Assembly (NCBI GenBank): GCA_018873245.2
Contig: JAEMBT020000005.1
Coordinates: forward strand, 5,008,001 to 5,072,000
Direction: 5' to 3'
DNA from: Archegozetes longisetosus
Taxonomy: Eukaryota; Arthropoda; Arachnida; Sarcoptiformes; Trhypochthoniidae
Length of the DNA: 64,000 bases
Under the pieces are notes generated by a model, which ran no database searches, had not been told where the DNA came from, and saw only the letters and a list, made by a program, of their open reading frames with translations. Within the stretch, counting starts at the first letter, position 1; every line of letters begins with the position of its first letter. The translations under genes were made by a program, and so were the position numbers. Shown here in pieces: positions 11,394-22,226 of this stretch.

Positions 11394-12452
11394 TTAGTTG
11401 GCTTCTTGTTCAGCCATTTCTTTAGCTCGTCTATGAGCAGCCTCGACAGCAGCGGCAATACCAGAAGCAACATCAGCTTTGTCCAAAACATGGATGCCAT
11501 AAATAGCTGCACCTGAGGGTGAAGTACAGCTATCTTTGAGTTCTCCTGGATGTTTGCCTGACTCTAGTAGACTAAGTGCTGCGCATTGTGCTGTTTTAGC
11601 AGCAAATTTGATGGCTGTTTGTCGACTTAATCCCATTTTGAAGGCCCCGTCGGCTAAGGCTGAGATATAGTAATAAGCGAATGCCAGACCATTACCTCCG
11701 AGAGCACACGCACAGTCCATTTGTGATTCGGGAATGTATTCCAACTTTGAGATAGTTGTCAACAAGTCTCGAATAATTGGACTGCACTTCTTTCCGTCGG
11801 GTTCAACATCGATTGCTCCTAAGCCTAACCCATAGGCGACTGCAGTGTTGAGCACAATTCGATGCATCTCTATCATATACTTCTCCGGATGTTCTGGATT
11901 TAGAAGGCATGCTCTGATCTGATCCAATGTGACGCCGGTCACGAGTGACAACACGTAGATCGGATGTTTCTGATTCGGAATGAAGTTCGTAGTGAACGGA
12001 TGGGGTCGAGAACCACCCATTTTGTAGCACTGTTTGATGACTGAGCCATGAAAACAGAGGAATATTATATCACAATCGTATTTGGCGAATATGTCATAAT
12101 TGCGTTTCGTAACGTGACATCCCTTCTGTTTGATCGCTTCTAAATTTTTGGTCGTCTTTGCCGCCACATATATTCTGTTGGCGTCAATCTTGGCGTGATT
12201 CATCAACCCCCTGATGATCGAATCCGCTATCTTTCCAGCACCAACAAAACCAATCTTCGCGTCCGAAAGTTCTACTTTACCTTTTCTGCTCTTCTTCTTA
12301 CTCGGACTCGTAGCGGCAGATGATGTCGGAGTTGGCGATTGAGGGGACGGTGAACTCGACGTTGGCGTCGGTCCACTTTCTGTTGAAGTTGCAGCTCCTG
12401 GCGCACTATCTTGCCCTGCGTTTGAGGCTTGTTCTGGAGGTGTTTCTGACAT
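11394..12452 (-). CDS. P5CR: Pyrroline-5-carboxylate reductase (proline biosynthesis)
   Basis: This enzyme reduces 1-pyrroline-5-carboxylate to proline with NAD(P)H. The start is the ATG at 12452 (MSETPPEQ), giving 352 residues; the frame is open to 12518, but only a TTG lies there. Residues 1-60 are a Ser/Thr/Pro-rich extension ending in KKKSRKGK that is absent from most homologues and does not look like a typical mitochondrial presequence. A Rossmann motif GFVGAG (68-73) opens the NAD(P) domain. The C-terminal dimerisation domain has ALADGAFKMGLSRQTAIK and HPGELKDSCTSPSGAAI followed by HVLD. Two substitutions stand out: the usual GSGPAY loop reads GGNGLAF, and SPGG reads SPSG. The overall fold signature is complete. 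No introns. It could be a divergent paralogue with altered activity. Confidence 0.9.
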   Translation of the reverse strand: MSETPPEQASNAGQDSAPGAATSTESGPTPTSSSPSPQSPTPTSSAATSPSKKKSRKGKVELSDAKIGFVGAGKIADSIIRGLMNHAKIDANRIYVAAKTTKNLEAIKQKGCHVTKRNYDIFAKYDCDIIFLCFHGSVIKQCYKMGGSRPHPFTTNFIPNQKHPIYVLSLVTGVTLDQIRACLLNPEHPEKYMIEMHRIVLNTAVAYGLGLGAIDVEPDGKKCSPIIRDLLTTISKLEYIPESQMDCACALGGNGLAFAYYYISALADGAFKMGLSRQTAIKFAAKTAQCAALSLLESGKHPGELKDSCTSPSGAAIYGIHVLDKADVASGIAAAVEAAHRRAKEMAEQEAN

Positions 12453-12996
12453 TCTTTTCAGATGCTGAGTATGACTCGACTTTAAAGATAAATAAGTACT
12501 ATTTGAATAACTTTTCAATCGAACTATTTTCTAAGGGAACTAACGGTTAATGAGAACTGATTTTTGAAATTTGTTTATAAGACGCGTGCCAACAATACTT
12601 TTAAATTTTACTCGAGATGAATAGCGAATATCGAATAGATTATTAGTAACCCTTTGATTAAAAAGCTGCTCTCAATATTGATCAGAAAATCGGGACGTTG
12701 CCTCATTTTCTTATTTCCATTCATTTTTTCAAGTCATTGGAATTTAAAAGTCGATTAATACGACTTCAATTTATATATAATTACTATTTTGAAATCACTG
12801 GCTCAAAGCATGTTTGAATTAGAGATAAAGTGAAATTTTATACTTCAACAATTCAAAAATGAACTCAAATCTCTATACATGACAACTAGTCTTCAGATGA
12901 ATTTTTTATTTCTCCAAATCGTTCAAAAAATTTTTAAATTAAACTAGTGACCAAAACGTATTTAAGGCTTAAGTTTAGCAAATTTATTGAAATATA

Positions 12997-13525
12997 TTAG
13001 GTCGAACCAAAAGTTCCTGCCAACCCTTTTTATTCCTTGTTTATAAGGATGTTTCTCAAGATTCTTATTGAATAATATTCGCTTATGTATTTACTACGTA
13101 ATATTGAAGTTTCACATAGTTATCATTATTATTTTGATTTTAATACTGGGAAATGTTTTTTGAAAAACTTCCTAAAAGTGTAACATGGCAAGTTTAGAAA
13201 TGAAAAATAGGGGCATTATATGTTATCGGGGGATACGCCAAGTAAAATCGCAAATCAACCTTGGATGCAATAGCTTGCATAAAAGTCTAAAATAAAAGAA
13301 GCACTTTTTTAAAGGACTTTTGAAGGAAACTCATGCTACAATTCGGGGTGATTAACAAGAATCAAAAACTCTTTGGTATTATCTTGTTGCCTGACCCCTG
13401 GTAAACGATCTTAATTATAGGTGGATAACATGTTCATCTGATGATAAAAACCAACCTTTAGTATCTTTTACTGTTTTTGAAATATTTGAAAAATAAAGTT
13501 GGCAAACACTTTTGGTTCGACCTAA
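12997..13525 (+). mobile_element. Internally deleted mariner-like DNA transposon
   Basis: The 529-bp element has near-perfect terminal inverted repeats. Both ends read TTAGGTCGAACCAAAAGT from the outside (18 of 18), then differ at three bases, then share TGCCAAC. A TA dinucleotide flanks each side, as expected for Tc1/mariner insertion. A short frame from the ATG at 13184 reads MASLEMKNRGIICY and continues ...SQINLGCNSLHKSLK before a stop. This resembles the helix-turn-helix start of a mariner transposase (pattern SQIA..LGCN..T...LK). The catalytic DDD region is missing, so it is non-autonomous. Confidence 0.85.
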
Positions 13526-15296
13526 TATATAATATATTTTCAGTTTTATTATGTTTGAGTCAATAACAGCTCTCAAACGATTTTTGAATTAAACAAGAAT
13601 CATTTCATATTTCGAGTGAAGACTTAAACCAACAAGATAAAAGACATTTGTTTGTTTAGATTTATTGTCTAGTCAAACTCTGCGTCAATGATCTCAAAAA
13701 CCGTAAGGTTAAAGACTCTCATGGTTTAATTTGATTTTGAATTAAGTCTGAGAAACTTTAAGACAATTATAAACGTTTTGTTCGGTCTAATAAGATTCAA
13801 TTTGAATCAAATACGTTTCGGTAAATATGATCCTTTCAATATCTACTTTTAGACTATGCGTAACAAGCCATAGTTTCGTTTGGAGCCCCATTTTTGAGGC
13901 CTTCTTGTCTGAGTTAGTTCAAAAATCGCCTTTCTTCTACTTTTTCGTGAGAGTTTCTTTTGATTTTCCATTTATTCTGGTAGGTCGACTGATTGAATGT
14001 GATTTGAAAGAATCTTGTTTAACAGATAATGTGCGAATAATTTTTGGAGATAGAATCTAAACAGATTTTACTTTGAAAGATTTGAATATCTAATAGAAGC
14101 CAAGTAGAGATTGCAATGGCATGAGATCGCTTAACAGACTTTTACGCCTTACTCTAATTAAAGCAAAGCGCATGACTCAACGATTTATAATTAAAACAAC
14201 AAATGCGATTAATTGTTGTCTTTTAAAATCATTTTGTACTGTTGTGGCGTGTAACTAATTTAATTTGTCTAACACTACCTAAATGTCGAAGTGCTTCACG
14301 CTATAGGAATTTTTTAATTTCTACTTTGTCTAAATCAATGTTCAAATAAGTCGATGGATTTCACTAAATAAATAGAGTCAATAAGAATAAAGAATAAGAT
14401 CAACATAGATATCGAATCAAATAAAATTGACTTTACATCGGTTTGTCGCTTGTATTGTTGCACACGTGTTACATAATTTTGTTTTATATTAGTGCAGAAC
14501 AAGCGGTGTTCGGCTACTTAGCTCTAACTTAACTTATTTTTGTATTGAGTTTAGCTTGGTTTAGGTAAATATCATCACTAGATGCAACTACACGACTGAC
14601 AAACCGAAGTAAAGGCTGAAAGTTTCCTGAAAGAATCTATTAATTCAGCTTTTGATGTGAGCAAAATTGAATGATCAAAATTGATCGTAAAGGCTCAGTA
14701 AGTGGTTTGAATTGAGAAAAGATTAAATTAAGTTTGAGTGGATAATAATTCTGAAAAGATTGTCAAATAATTGTCTATATAATAATATATTACATCTGTT
14801 ACGAAGACGTTGGTTTCGGTATTAAACTCTTATTTTAGTGATTTGACGAAATGTGACATTTATTTTTAAACGAAATGCAGCTGCTTTACGCTTACGTCTC
14901 ACTTCCGGATGCATCAAAATTTCATTCACTCAATCTGAAATCTCAACCGATTACTCACATTTTTAAATAGAAAGTATTATTTGATTATGTTTGTAGAGGA
15001 CTAAAAAGACTAAAACTAGAAGTTCAATTTTCAAATATCGATAGCTTGTTTGAGATACTAGTTTAAGGCTGAGTAGTAGTAATAGCTTTATTAAGACAAA
15101 TGATTTATTTTGTAACTCAAATTTTCAAACGCTCAGACCAACACCACTAATCTGCTGGACATGTAATCTGATACGTAAAATAGTCACACCAATCGTGTTG
15201 AATAGCAATAAGACACCACAAGTCGTGTTGCGGTCATTAATTTGAATGGTCAACAGGAGTGACGGCTGTAAAGCTTAGTCGAAAAATATAAATGTT

Positions 15297-15532
15297 GTAC
15301 AGTTGAAACTTAATAGTCCTCAATAGCAACAAAGTAAAAGCCGTTTCTATGTCAAACTGCCTATGATGCGCATCAATATTTTGCTAAATTTGATTTTAGA
15401 TTTGCTTTCATTACTATATTGAGTATTCTATGAGTTTGTTAATACGTTCAATATTATGGTCTGATGGAAAGCATGTCATCACAACGCATCACTTCTGGTT
15501 CCTATCAAGGATTATTAAGTTTTTGAGTGTAC
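15297..15532. mobile_element. MITE, family 1 copy A (TIR about 32 bp)
   Basis: Ends are inverted repeats. The left end reads GTACAGTTGAAACTTAATAG then TCCTCAATAGCAAC; the right end, reverse-complemented, reads GTACACTCAAAAACTTAATA then ATCCTTGATAGGAAC. The whole unit aligns with 17494-17730, sharing the palindrome TGATGCGCATCA (here 15364-15375) and GGATTATTAAGTTTTT near the right end. There is no coding capacity. A possible 4-bp direct flank (TGTT on both sides) is weak evidence for a target duplication. Confidence 0.7.
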
Positions 15533-16764
15533 TGTTACAGTACTAGTAGAATGAAGTGGAAGAAAGATTGAGGCATCCGCACAATAATGTGGGTGTGAAG
15601 TGATGCTGTCATCATAATTGAGATCAGACCAATAGTAGTAAATTCTTTACAAGAATTTTTAGTATTTTCTTTGTTTGTATTGAATTGTCGGAAACAATAA
15701 CTTTGTTAAAGGAGTGACTGATTGCTTATGAATTGTTTTTGAATAAGTATAAGATAACGTGTTGAATAAGATTAAAGACAAGTTGAATAAAGCTGCCAAC
15801 ATTTTATGGGTTTTTTGTTCATAGAAACTGAATCAGTACTGATGTTGAAGTGCACGTGTCAGGATGTGGTCATCGGCGGTCAATTTCAAAAGAATTGCAT
15901 AAAGATTTATAAGTACAAGTAACGTAGCAGTGATTAGACGCACGACTGCCACTGACTCGTAAAATAGTTTTATGGTTGATGAGAACAGATTGATTGAGAC
16001 ATGAGACCAGTGCCTCACAAATAGTTCAATATGTTTACTAATTCAAGTTCTTTCTCTATCTGTCTATACAGTACCGGCACGTGTCGTGCCCTTTGACAAA
16101 AATAAATGCCGACTCTATGCAACTGTTGCTCATTTAAGTTCGTTGTTTATATATAACAACTTTTTTCTGAAGAAATTGCGAAAAAATGTCTCATGTCTTC
16201 AAACAAATAGGTTCGAAGCGATTTGCGCGAAGTGGGCCTTAACTAACAGCCCAATATTGAAGAAAACAGTGTCAAAGGCGGAGCCCGATCACTGTCAATT
16301 GAAATTTTGCTCATTTGCAGTTTTAGTTTCTGTCTTAACTTCAAATAGAAGCTAAAATTTCACTTTGGCTCAATTAAAACGACTTGCATTCACTTATATA
16401 CCAAATTGAATAAGGTTTGTGTCTTTAAAAACTTATGAAAAGCTAAATTTGAAAATATCTTAAGCAAACAGTGTTATAAGTTATTGAACTTATTATTGAA
16501 CTTATTTGCAACTTTCTCAGAGACCATCTGCTTTACTAAAGGCTAAAACTGTTATTTTCTTTAGGACTGACCGTTTAATCTTCTTTACTTAAAAAACAAT
16601 TTTCATGCTTTCGCTTGTGCAAGTGTCTAATAGTGACTTACGCAATAATCACTATTGACAGTAACTTGATATAAGTTTTTATGACGCCGAAATCTTATAA
16701 CTGGACAGTAAGTCTACCCCTCTTTCAAAAATAACTTTCAATTTTACTCATTTAGATTTGAGCC

Positions 16765-18990
16765 ATGGCTCGCAAGAGAAAGTTGTCCGAAACTGAACTT
16801 TTTGATTATACGAATACATCTTCTGATTCTGAATTCTCGGAATCTAGTAGTAAGCGACCGGTGGCCAGAAACGCAGCCAATGCTAGAGAAAGAGCTCGAA
16901 TGCGAGTTCTGAGTAAAGTATGATATTATAGTTGAAGTTTTGATAATGTTATTCAACAAATAATTGTTGGTTTTGTTTTTAGGCTTTCACACGCTTGAAA
17001 ACTTCATTGCCTTGGGTCCCAGCGGACACTAAACTATCTAAATTGGATACTCTGAGGTTAGCTGCAAGTTATATAAGTCATTTACGGCAAATTTTAGCCG
17101 AAGATCAAGCTTTCCCTACAACTGCAATTCATCCTTTGAACTTGGTAAGTCTATCATTATTTTATTTGAACTACAGTAAGCCTAAATTTTTGTCAAATAA
17201 TATCGTAAACTTTTTCAACGTGTGTATTAATTTGTAAAGCAATAGACTTTATAAATTTGACTCATCGATAAGGTTTTAAATTGTTAGAACTCTATATTAA
17301 TGCATTCAATCTATAGGTATGTGTGATAAAAGCAAAGTGATAGTTGAAAAGCACTAAGCAAGTGCTTTTAAAACGAGTAAATACATCTTATAAGATATGA
17401 ATTGCTTTTGAGAATCTGATTAAAAGTGACCAATCTTTTGTAAACTCATTTAAAAGTATATTTTACATATTTACGATATTATTTGAAAGGGCTGTACAAC
17501 TAAAAACTTAATAATTGTTGATAGTAACAAGAAAGAAGAAGTTCCTATATTAACGCGTCTGATGCGCATCAATTATTTGCCAAACTTGATTTCTAGTTTG
17601 TTTTGGTTGCTATATTAAGTATTCTATAAGTTTGCTAATATCTGAAGATATTAGGGGTTGGTGAAAAGAATGCCATTAAGACGTATGACTTCTGTTTCCT
17701 ATAAAGGATTATTAAGTTTTTAAGTGTATAGTGTAAAACTATGCAGTATTGAACTAGTGTTTATTAGTAATTAAGTTAAAGACCTTATGAAATATTTGTG
17801 ATTAGTTATATTTATTGGTTGTTGTCTTTTTTAATAACATATAAACCTTTTACTTACACTTACCCTTTTGTATAACTATATAATGATACCTCGATATAGT
17901 GAATGGTTAAGGAAAGATAATTAATGTTAACTATGGCGAGATTTGCTGTAAAGAGATCATTTAGCATCTGTTGATGCGTATCGGCAACGGACTGTTGCTT
18001 TCACTGTAAGGAGATTCACTATATCTTGGTATTATTGTATAAAGCTTTTAATTAGACGCGCAAGTATGCGTGAGAACTTTGCCGTAGAAAATAGACTTTC
18101 ATTAATGTTGCGCGTCAAATACATCACAATCATTTCTCCTTCGTCTCATTCCTAATTTTTAAGAAACTAAATCAACCAACAACTTAGTTCACCATTCATC
18201 TCCTCTTTCTATTACAAATTTCATGGCTCTATTTTTCGTTCGTATTCAAGTTAAGTTCAGATCAGGTGATTTAAACCTTGTTAGGACTTCGTACAAACTT
18301 AAATCATCAATTGAAAAGTAGTTAATTAATTTGCATTTGTATACTAATAGAGCAGTACTCAATATGTTATCAATCGATTCTTATAGATTGAATTTCTTAT
18401 ATAACTTCTAATATAGTTGACAAATTTTCAGAGTGCTACTTTACTTGTGGACTTTGTTCACTGACTTTCTTTCTCAACTCTAACCATCCATAAGAAGAAT
18501 AATCTCGATAGAATTAATATTTAACACGTATTAATCGTATAAATAACAATACATAAAATTAATATAAGTTATAAGTAGAGAAAAAATCGTTGTTATAGTG
18601 TTAATAGCGTGATTTAAACATATTCCTATACTTGTCCTATACTAACAGATGGAATGTTTAGACAAACTTGTCGTAACATAGAATATAGGTATTTGCCAAG
18701 TGACATATGTTTGTTTTAAATAGTCAACTAATGTCTATATAAATATGTTTTCTTTTCCCAATCCGTTCATTTGTCCGTTTTTCCAGACCTGGCCCTTCAC
18801 CTTACATAACAAACCTCCTCATCACGAACAAACCGAACAGATATCTACAGCTGCGTTCACTTATATTCATCAGTGTCCAGAACACTATCAAAACGAACGT
18901 CTCCTTTCTTTGCCCTTCAAAACTTCTGCTACCAATACATTGTATCAAACATATCAACAAGAAATTATAGAAACACACGACTATTGTTAA
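16765..18990 (+). CDS. HLH54F: bHLH transcription factor, TCF21/musculin (HLH54F) type
   Basis: Three exons join in phase 0: 16765-16917, 16983-17144 and 18787-18990, giving 172 residues. The bHLH domain (about 34-95) reads [19 protein letters not shown], then [20 protein letters not shown], then [14 protein letters not shown]. These are nearly invariant in TCF21/capsulin and musculin. The domain is followed by the family tail motif HPLNLTWPF, which spans the exon 2-3 junction and confirms the third exon. The first 33 residues include a basic start (MARKRK) and an acidic/Ser stretch. TCF21-class factors bind E-boxes as heterodimers with E proteins and specify visceral or other mesoderm lineages. 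Intron 2 is long (1642 bp) and carries two MITEs. The symbol follows the single Drosophila orthologue of this class. Confidence 0.95.
17494..17730. mobile_element. MITE, family 1 copy B, inside bHLH intron 2
   Basis: Diverged second copy of the element at 15297-15532, in the same orientation. The left end reads GTACAACTAAAAACTTAATA; the right end, reverse-complemented, reads ATACACTTAAAAACTTAATA then ATCCTTTATAGGAAAC. The palindrome TGATGCGCATCA is retained at 17560-17571. No coding capacity. Confidence 0.7.
17879..18040. mobile_element. Tc1/pogo-like MITE in bHLH intron 2
   Basis: Imperfect inverted repeats bound about 160 bp. The left arm has ATACCTCGATATAGTGAA; the right arm, reverse-complemented, has ATACCAAGATATAGTGAA. 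The 'ACCTCGATATA' terminus is common in pogo/Tc1-type elements, and TA lies at both borders. No transposase sequence is present. Confidence 0.6.
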
Positions 18991-19909
18991 TTCTTGGTTC
19001 GAGCAACAGCTAATTATAGTTAAATCTGTCTTTTTTGAGCACGTAGTCAAGCCCTCTCAGAATAAGCCTCAATTTCTTATGGATCTGTTTATGCTTTTAT
19101 AAAGGGCTTAACTTCATGTTCAACGGAGACAGGTCTTACTGTATCATTTTTACGACTTTGATTGCTATTTCACCAATTTCTTCAAAAATTTAATAAAATT
19201 AACTATTCATATAAGATTTGACTTTTTATCACCAAGTCTTTTGTCGTATAGATCATTCAATTTGAAAATTATAGTTCGTTTCAAATAAGTTTCAAATAAA
19301 TATCTGATGTATTAAAATGTTGTTCGTATTCTTTTCATTCTTCGATTTCAAGTCATATGAACTTGAAATTGACCTATGATTCGACCAAAAACTGGATTAT
19401 GATTTTCATAAGAATTAAGATAGATGAGTTTTTCAGGTAATGACTGATCGGAACAAAACTAATGAATGTTAGTTTTAGAAAAAGTAATCTAAAGAGTCAG
19501 TCTCTCAAGTAATTTATTTTTAGTTACAAGAATTACGTGCAAGTTCTTCAGAAGAGAGTATTGCATAAACATTTGGTTGCTATGAACTTAAAAATGATTT
19601 TAACAATTATTCAATTCTCGAGCGGTTCGTTTGCTTCAACAATAACTTTAAGCTTATATTCAATTTTAAGAGCATTTGCAATCCCGTTATATCTCAGTTA
19701 AAACTTACTTAACTATATATCAAAGATAGATTTATTAGAGGATTTGTTAAAATAAAGGCCTTAAAATAGAACACATTTAAACAAGATCCAATTAAAGAAT
19801 CTTTCAAAACAAAGTATAGTAAATTCTTGTATCTCACCTTAATTCTTAGTTCTTATTGTCATATTGAACAATAAAAATCGATTTATTTGATTTAAGTAAA
19901 AGTCAAATC
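18991..19909. other. Intergenic, no gene seen
   Basis: AT-rich spacer between the bHLH gene and the next plus-strand gene. AATAAA-like signals follow the bHLH stop. Nothing else is recognisable. Confidence 0.5.
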
Positions 19910-20734
19910 ATGATGCAATCCAAATCAAGTGGTTTTCATAATCAAAAATGGCAATTATGGCATTGGTGGCAATGTTATAACCATTATTCTAATTATTCTT
20001 ACTATTGTTATCAATACGGGCCTCGGATGCAAACATATAAACTGCCGCCACAGTCGGATCAATCGCTCAATTTTCACCTAGCTTTGCAGTCTATCCAAGC
20101 TCAGAATCGGAATTCAAACTCAATATACTTTGCTAATGCCATCAATCAAGTGGAAGAACGAACAGATACTTTGTTTTGTCTGAAGAATAACTTCAAAAGT
20201 AATTATGAATATAACACAAAGAGAGAAAAGTTGGTTTTGCACTCCAGCCCAAAATTAATGGAAACAACTCCAGCAGATATTCTCAACGATATCTCGATTC
20301 TAATTGGCACTGAATTAGATTTCAGTTATGAAAAAGAAATACAAGAAGTTAGCGAAACTAACTTGTCATTGGAGAATGAGACACGAAATGACAAACATCT
20401 GACAGATTTGCCATTTTTGGCAGAATTAAAATTCAATTATTTTGATACTTATGACGAAAATGGACCGTTTATCCTTGAAACCACTAATGAAAATAGAACT
20501 CGCAAAGTAAAAAAGCCTAAACTTAAATCAGATAAGCTGAATAGTACAACAAAGTCGAAGAAAATCAATGATCTGGTCAAAAACAAGGCTCAAGTCAATT
20601 CCAATAAAGACAGTGGCAATCAAAGCAAAATGACTGATAGATCGGTGACAGAAAACTCAAATGAGTTCAAAAATTCGCAACACGAACAAAAGGTGAGGTT
20701 TTCAGAAAGATTGAGAAAAATGAATCAGTTATAA
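19910..20734 (+). CDS. Unrecognised protein with C-terminal PP1-docking motif
   Basis: Single frame of 274 residues starting with two consecutive ATGs. The N-terminus has an unusual Trp/His/Tyr cluster (WQLWHWWQCYNHYSNYSYY, about 14-32). The middle contains acidic and hydrophobic stretches (TPADILNDISILIGTELDF). Residues about 195-260 are Lys/Asn/Ser-rich and probably disordered. The C-terminus carries KVRFSERL: KVRF (261-264) fits the RVxF docking motif for protein phosphatase 1. PPP1R15 (GADD34/CReP) proteins have a similar KVRFSE sequence, but they continue with a second PP1-binding segment that is missing here, where the frame stops ten residues later. A truncated or divergent PPP1R15-like regulator is possible but unproven. 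It ends 130 bp from the end of the convergent reductase gene. Confidence 0.6.
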   Translation: MMQSKSSGFHNQKWQLWHWWQCYNHYSNYSYYCYQYGPRMQTYKLPPQSDQSLNFHLALQSIQAQNRNSNSIYFANAINQVEERTDTLFCLKNNFKSNYEYNTKREKLVLHSSPKLMETTPADILNDISILIGTELDFSYEKEIQEVSETNLSLENETRNDKHLTDLPFLAELKFNYFDTYDENGPFILETTNENRTRKVKKPKLKSDKLNSTTKSKKINDLVKNKAQVNSNKDSGNQSKMTDRSVTENSNEFKNSQHEQKVRFSERLRKMNQL

Positions 20735-20863
20735 TGAAATATGTTTTATTTGTATTTACATTTCAAATCATATAAATAATAAATCATATGCACAACAAAA
20801 TTTTGAAATATCATTAACTAGATAAACATTTCATTAAAAGAAAAACAACAATAATTTCAAAAC

Positions 20864-21959
20864 CTAAACAACTAAATGCATGCCTCCATCGACAATAAGA
20901 ACTTCTCCAGTAATATAAGTGGCGTTTGCCATGAAATAAACTGCTTCTGCGATTTCTTGTGGTGAAGCGATTCTTCTTAAAGGAATTAGTTGTTCGTATT
21001 TTGGCCCTATTACTGTTGCGGTCATATCAGTTCTAACGAATCCTTATGAAGAACGAGTCGATTATAAATTAAAAACTGTTATAAACTTATGAGATGTAGG
21101 ATCTAATACCGGGTGCTATCAAATTGACAGTTATTCCTTTGGGCGCGACTTCTTTTGCTAAAGATTTAGTGAAACCAATTAGTCCTGCCTTTGACGCAGA
21201 ATATATTGTTTGACCGATGTTTCCCTTCAAACCAATAATACTTCCTGTTAATTATATATTAAAAATGAAAACTAATGCCACATCAAAATATTAGTTATGA
21301 TCAAAGTGAGACCTATGTTAACAATCGATCCTCTTTTTTGTTTAATCATCAGTTTAAGTACTGCTTTAGACGCGAGAATAGTTCCATTTAAATTGGTTTG
21401 GATTATATCGTTAATTAAACTATTAGAAGCACTGATAAGCAATTTATCGGAATTAATTCCAGCTGCATTGACCAACACTTCTATATTACCCAATTTGTTG
21501 TCAATCTGTTTGAGACCATCACTGATAGACTGTTCATTAGACACGTCGCAAACGTATCCATTGATTGAGACGTTGTTGCACTTTAGAGACTCTTGCTTCA
21601 AATTGTGTACACCTTTTGTTAAGTTATCGCTGTTTCGAGACATAATCACAATGTTATATCCACACATCTATTCATTTGCAATTTAATTCAATTAATTTAT
21701 TAATATTAAATTCAATTCATTAATATATAACAAAATTTCATAACTAGTATTCAATAATTAGTTAGTCACTTGATTATCATATTGATTTAAACATCAATTT
21801 AGATATCAATTTGGACAACGGTTAAGACATGAACCTAGAGGTTGTTTGTTTAAACTAAAATTAGAAGTCTTAGAAATTTAGAGATACCGCAAACTTGAGC
21901 GCAACTGAATATCCGATACCACGAGAGCCACCAATTACGAGGGCCTGCCTCAAGCTCAT
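20864..21959 (-). CDS. CBR4: SDR reductase, FabG/CBR4-type 3-oxoacyl-ACP reductase
   Basis: Four exons on the minus strand join in phase: 21959-21888, 21667-21313, 21244-21110 and 21042-20864, giving 246 residues (human CBR4 has 237). The NAD(P)-binding motif GGSRGIG lies at 10-16, and NAAGI follows in exon 2. The catalytic triad is in register: Ser144 (GSIIG), Tyr157 and Lys161 (YSASK). The C-terminus reads [16 protein letters not shown], typical of FabG-like enzymes. CBR4 is the NADPH-dependent ketoacyl reductase subunit of mitochondrial fatty-acid synthesis; no clear mitochondrial presequence is visible here, so another FabG-like SDR cannot be excluded. It starts 267 bp from the divergent HDAC gene. 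Confidence 0.88.
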
Positions 21960-22226
21960 TGTCTTCTAATTAAATTTATAAAATAGTTTATAAAATAAGT
22001 TTTAAGTGGAGTGAAACATTTGAAAAGCTGAGACAATCGCTGGAGCCACTCGTCGTGCCACCTGTAGACATATAAGTGGATTACGAATGAATTGGACGAC
22101 AGAGAGCTTGTATTTTGCGGTTTAGTTGAAATTCAGATCTGTTTAGGCAAACAATCGTTTGATTGCAAATTTATATAAAATTCAATTAATATATTAAATA
22201 AGTATTAATTACATAATTATTTGAAA
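21960..22226. promoter_or_regulatory. Putative bidirectional promoter (reductase / HDAC1)
   Basis: 267 bp between two divergent start codons. Both genes must start transcription in or near this segment. No TATA box or initiator could be assigned with confidence; the role is inferred from geometry alone. Confidence 0.5.

Larger units (their letters stand above)
12453..16764. other. Long intergenic region with mobile-element remnants
   Basis: No credible gene is present. It contains a deleted mariner (12997-13525), a MITE (15297-15532) and a short GGCACG-TGT-CGTGCC hairpin near 16075 that includes a CACGTG E-box. Small ORFs at 13827-14060 and 16086-16355 have no supporting features. The 3' part is presumably the promoter of the bHLH gene. 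Confidence 0.5.

Noticed and set aside
12452-12518. 22-residue longer P5CR N-terminus
   Set aside because: The extension begins at a TTG, not an ATG; the ATG at 12452 is the natural start.
16086-16355. 89-codon ORF upstream of the bHLH gene
   Set aside because: No recognisable motif; it lies in probable promoter DNA, so chance is likelier.
20690-20712. GTGAGG...TTTTCAG as a tiny intron in the PP1-docking ORF
   Set aside because: It is about 13 bp, too short for any known spliceosomal intron of this kind, and removal would destroy the KVRF motif.
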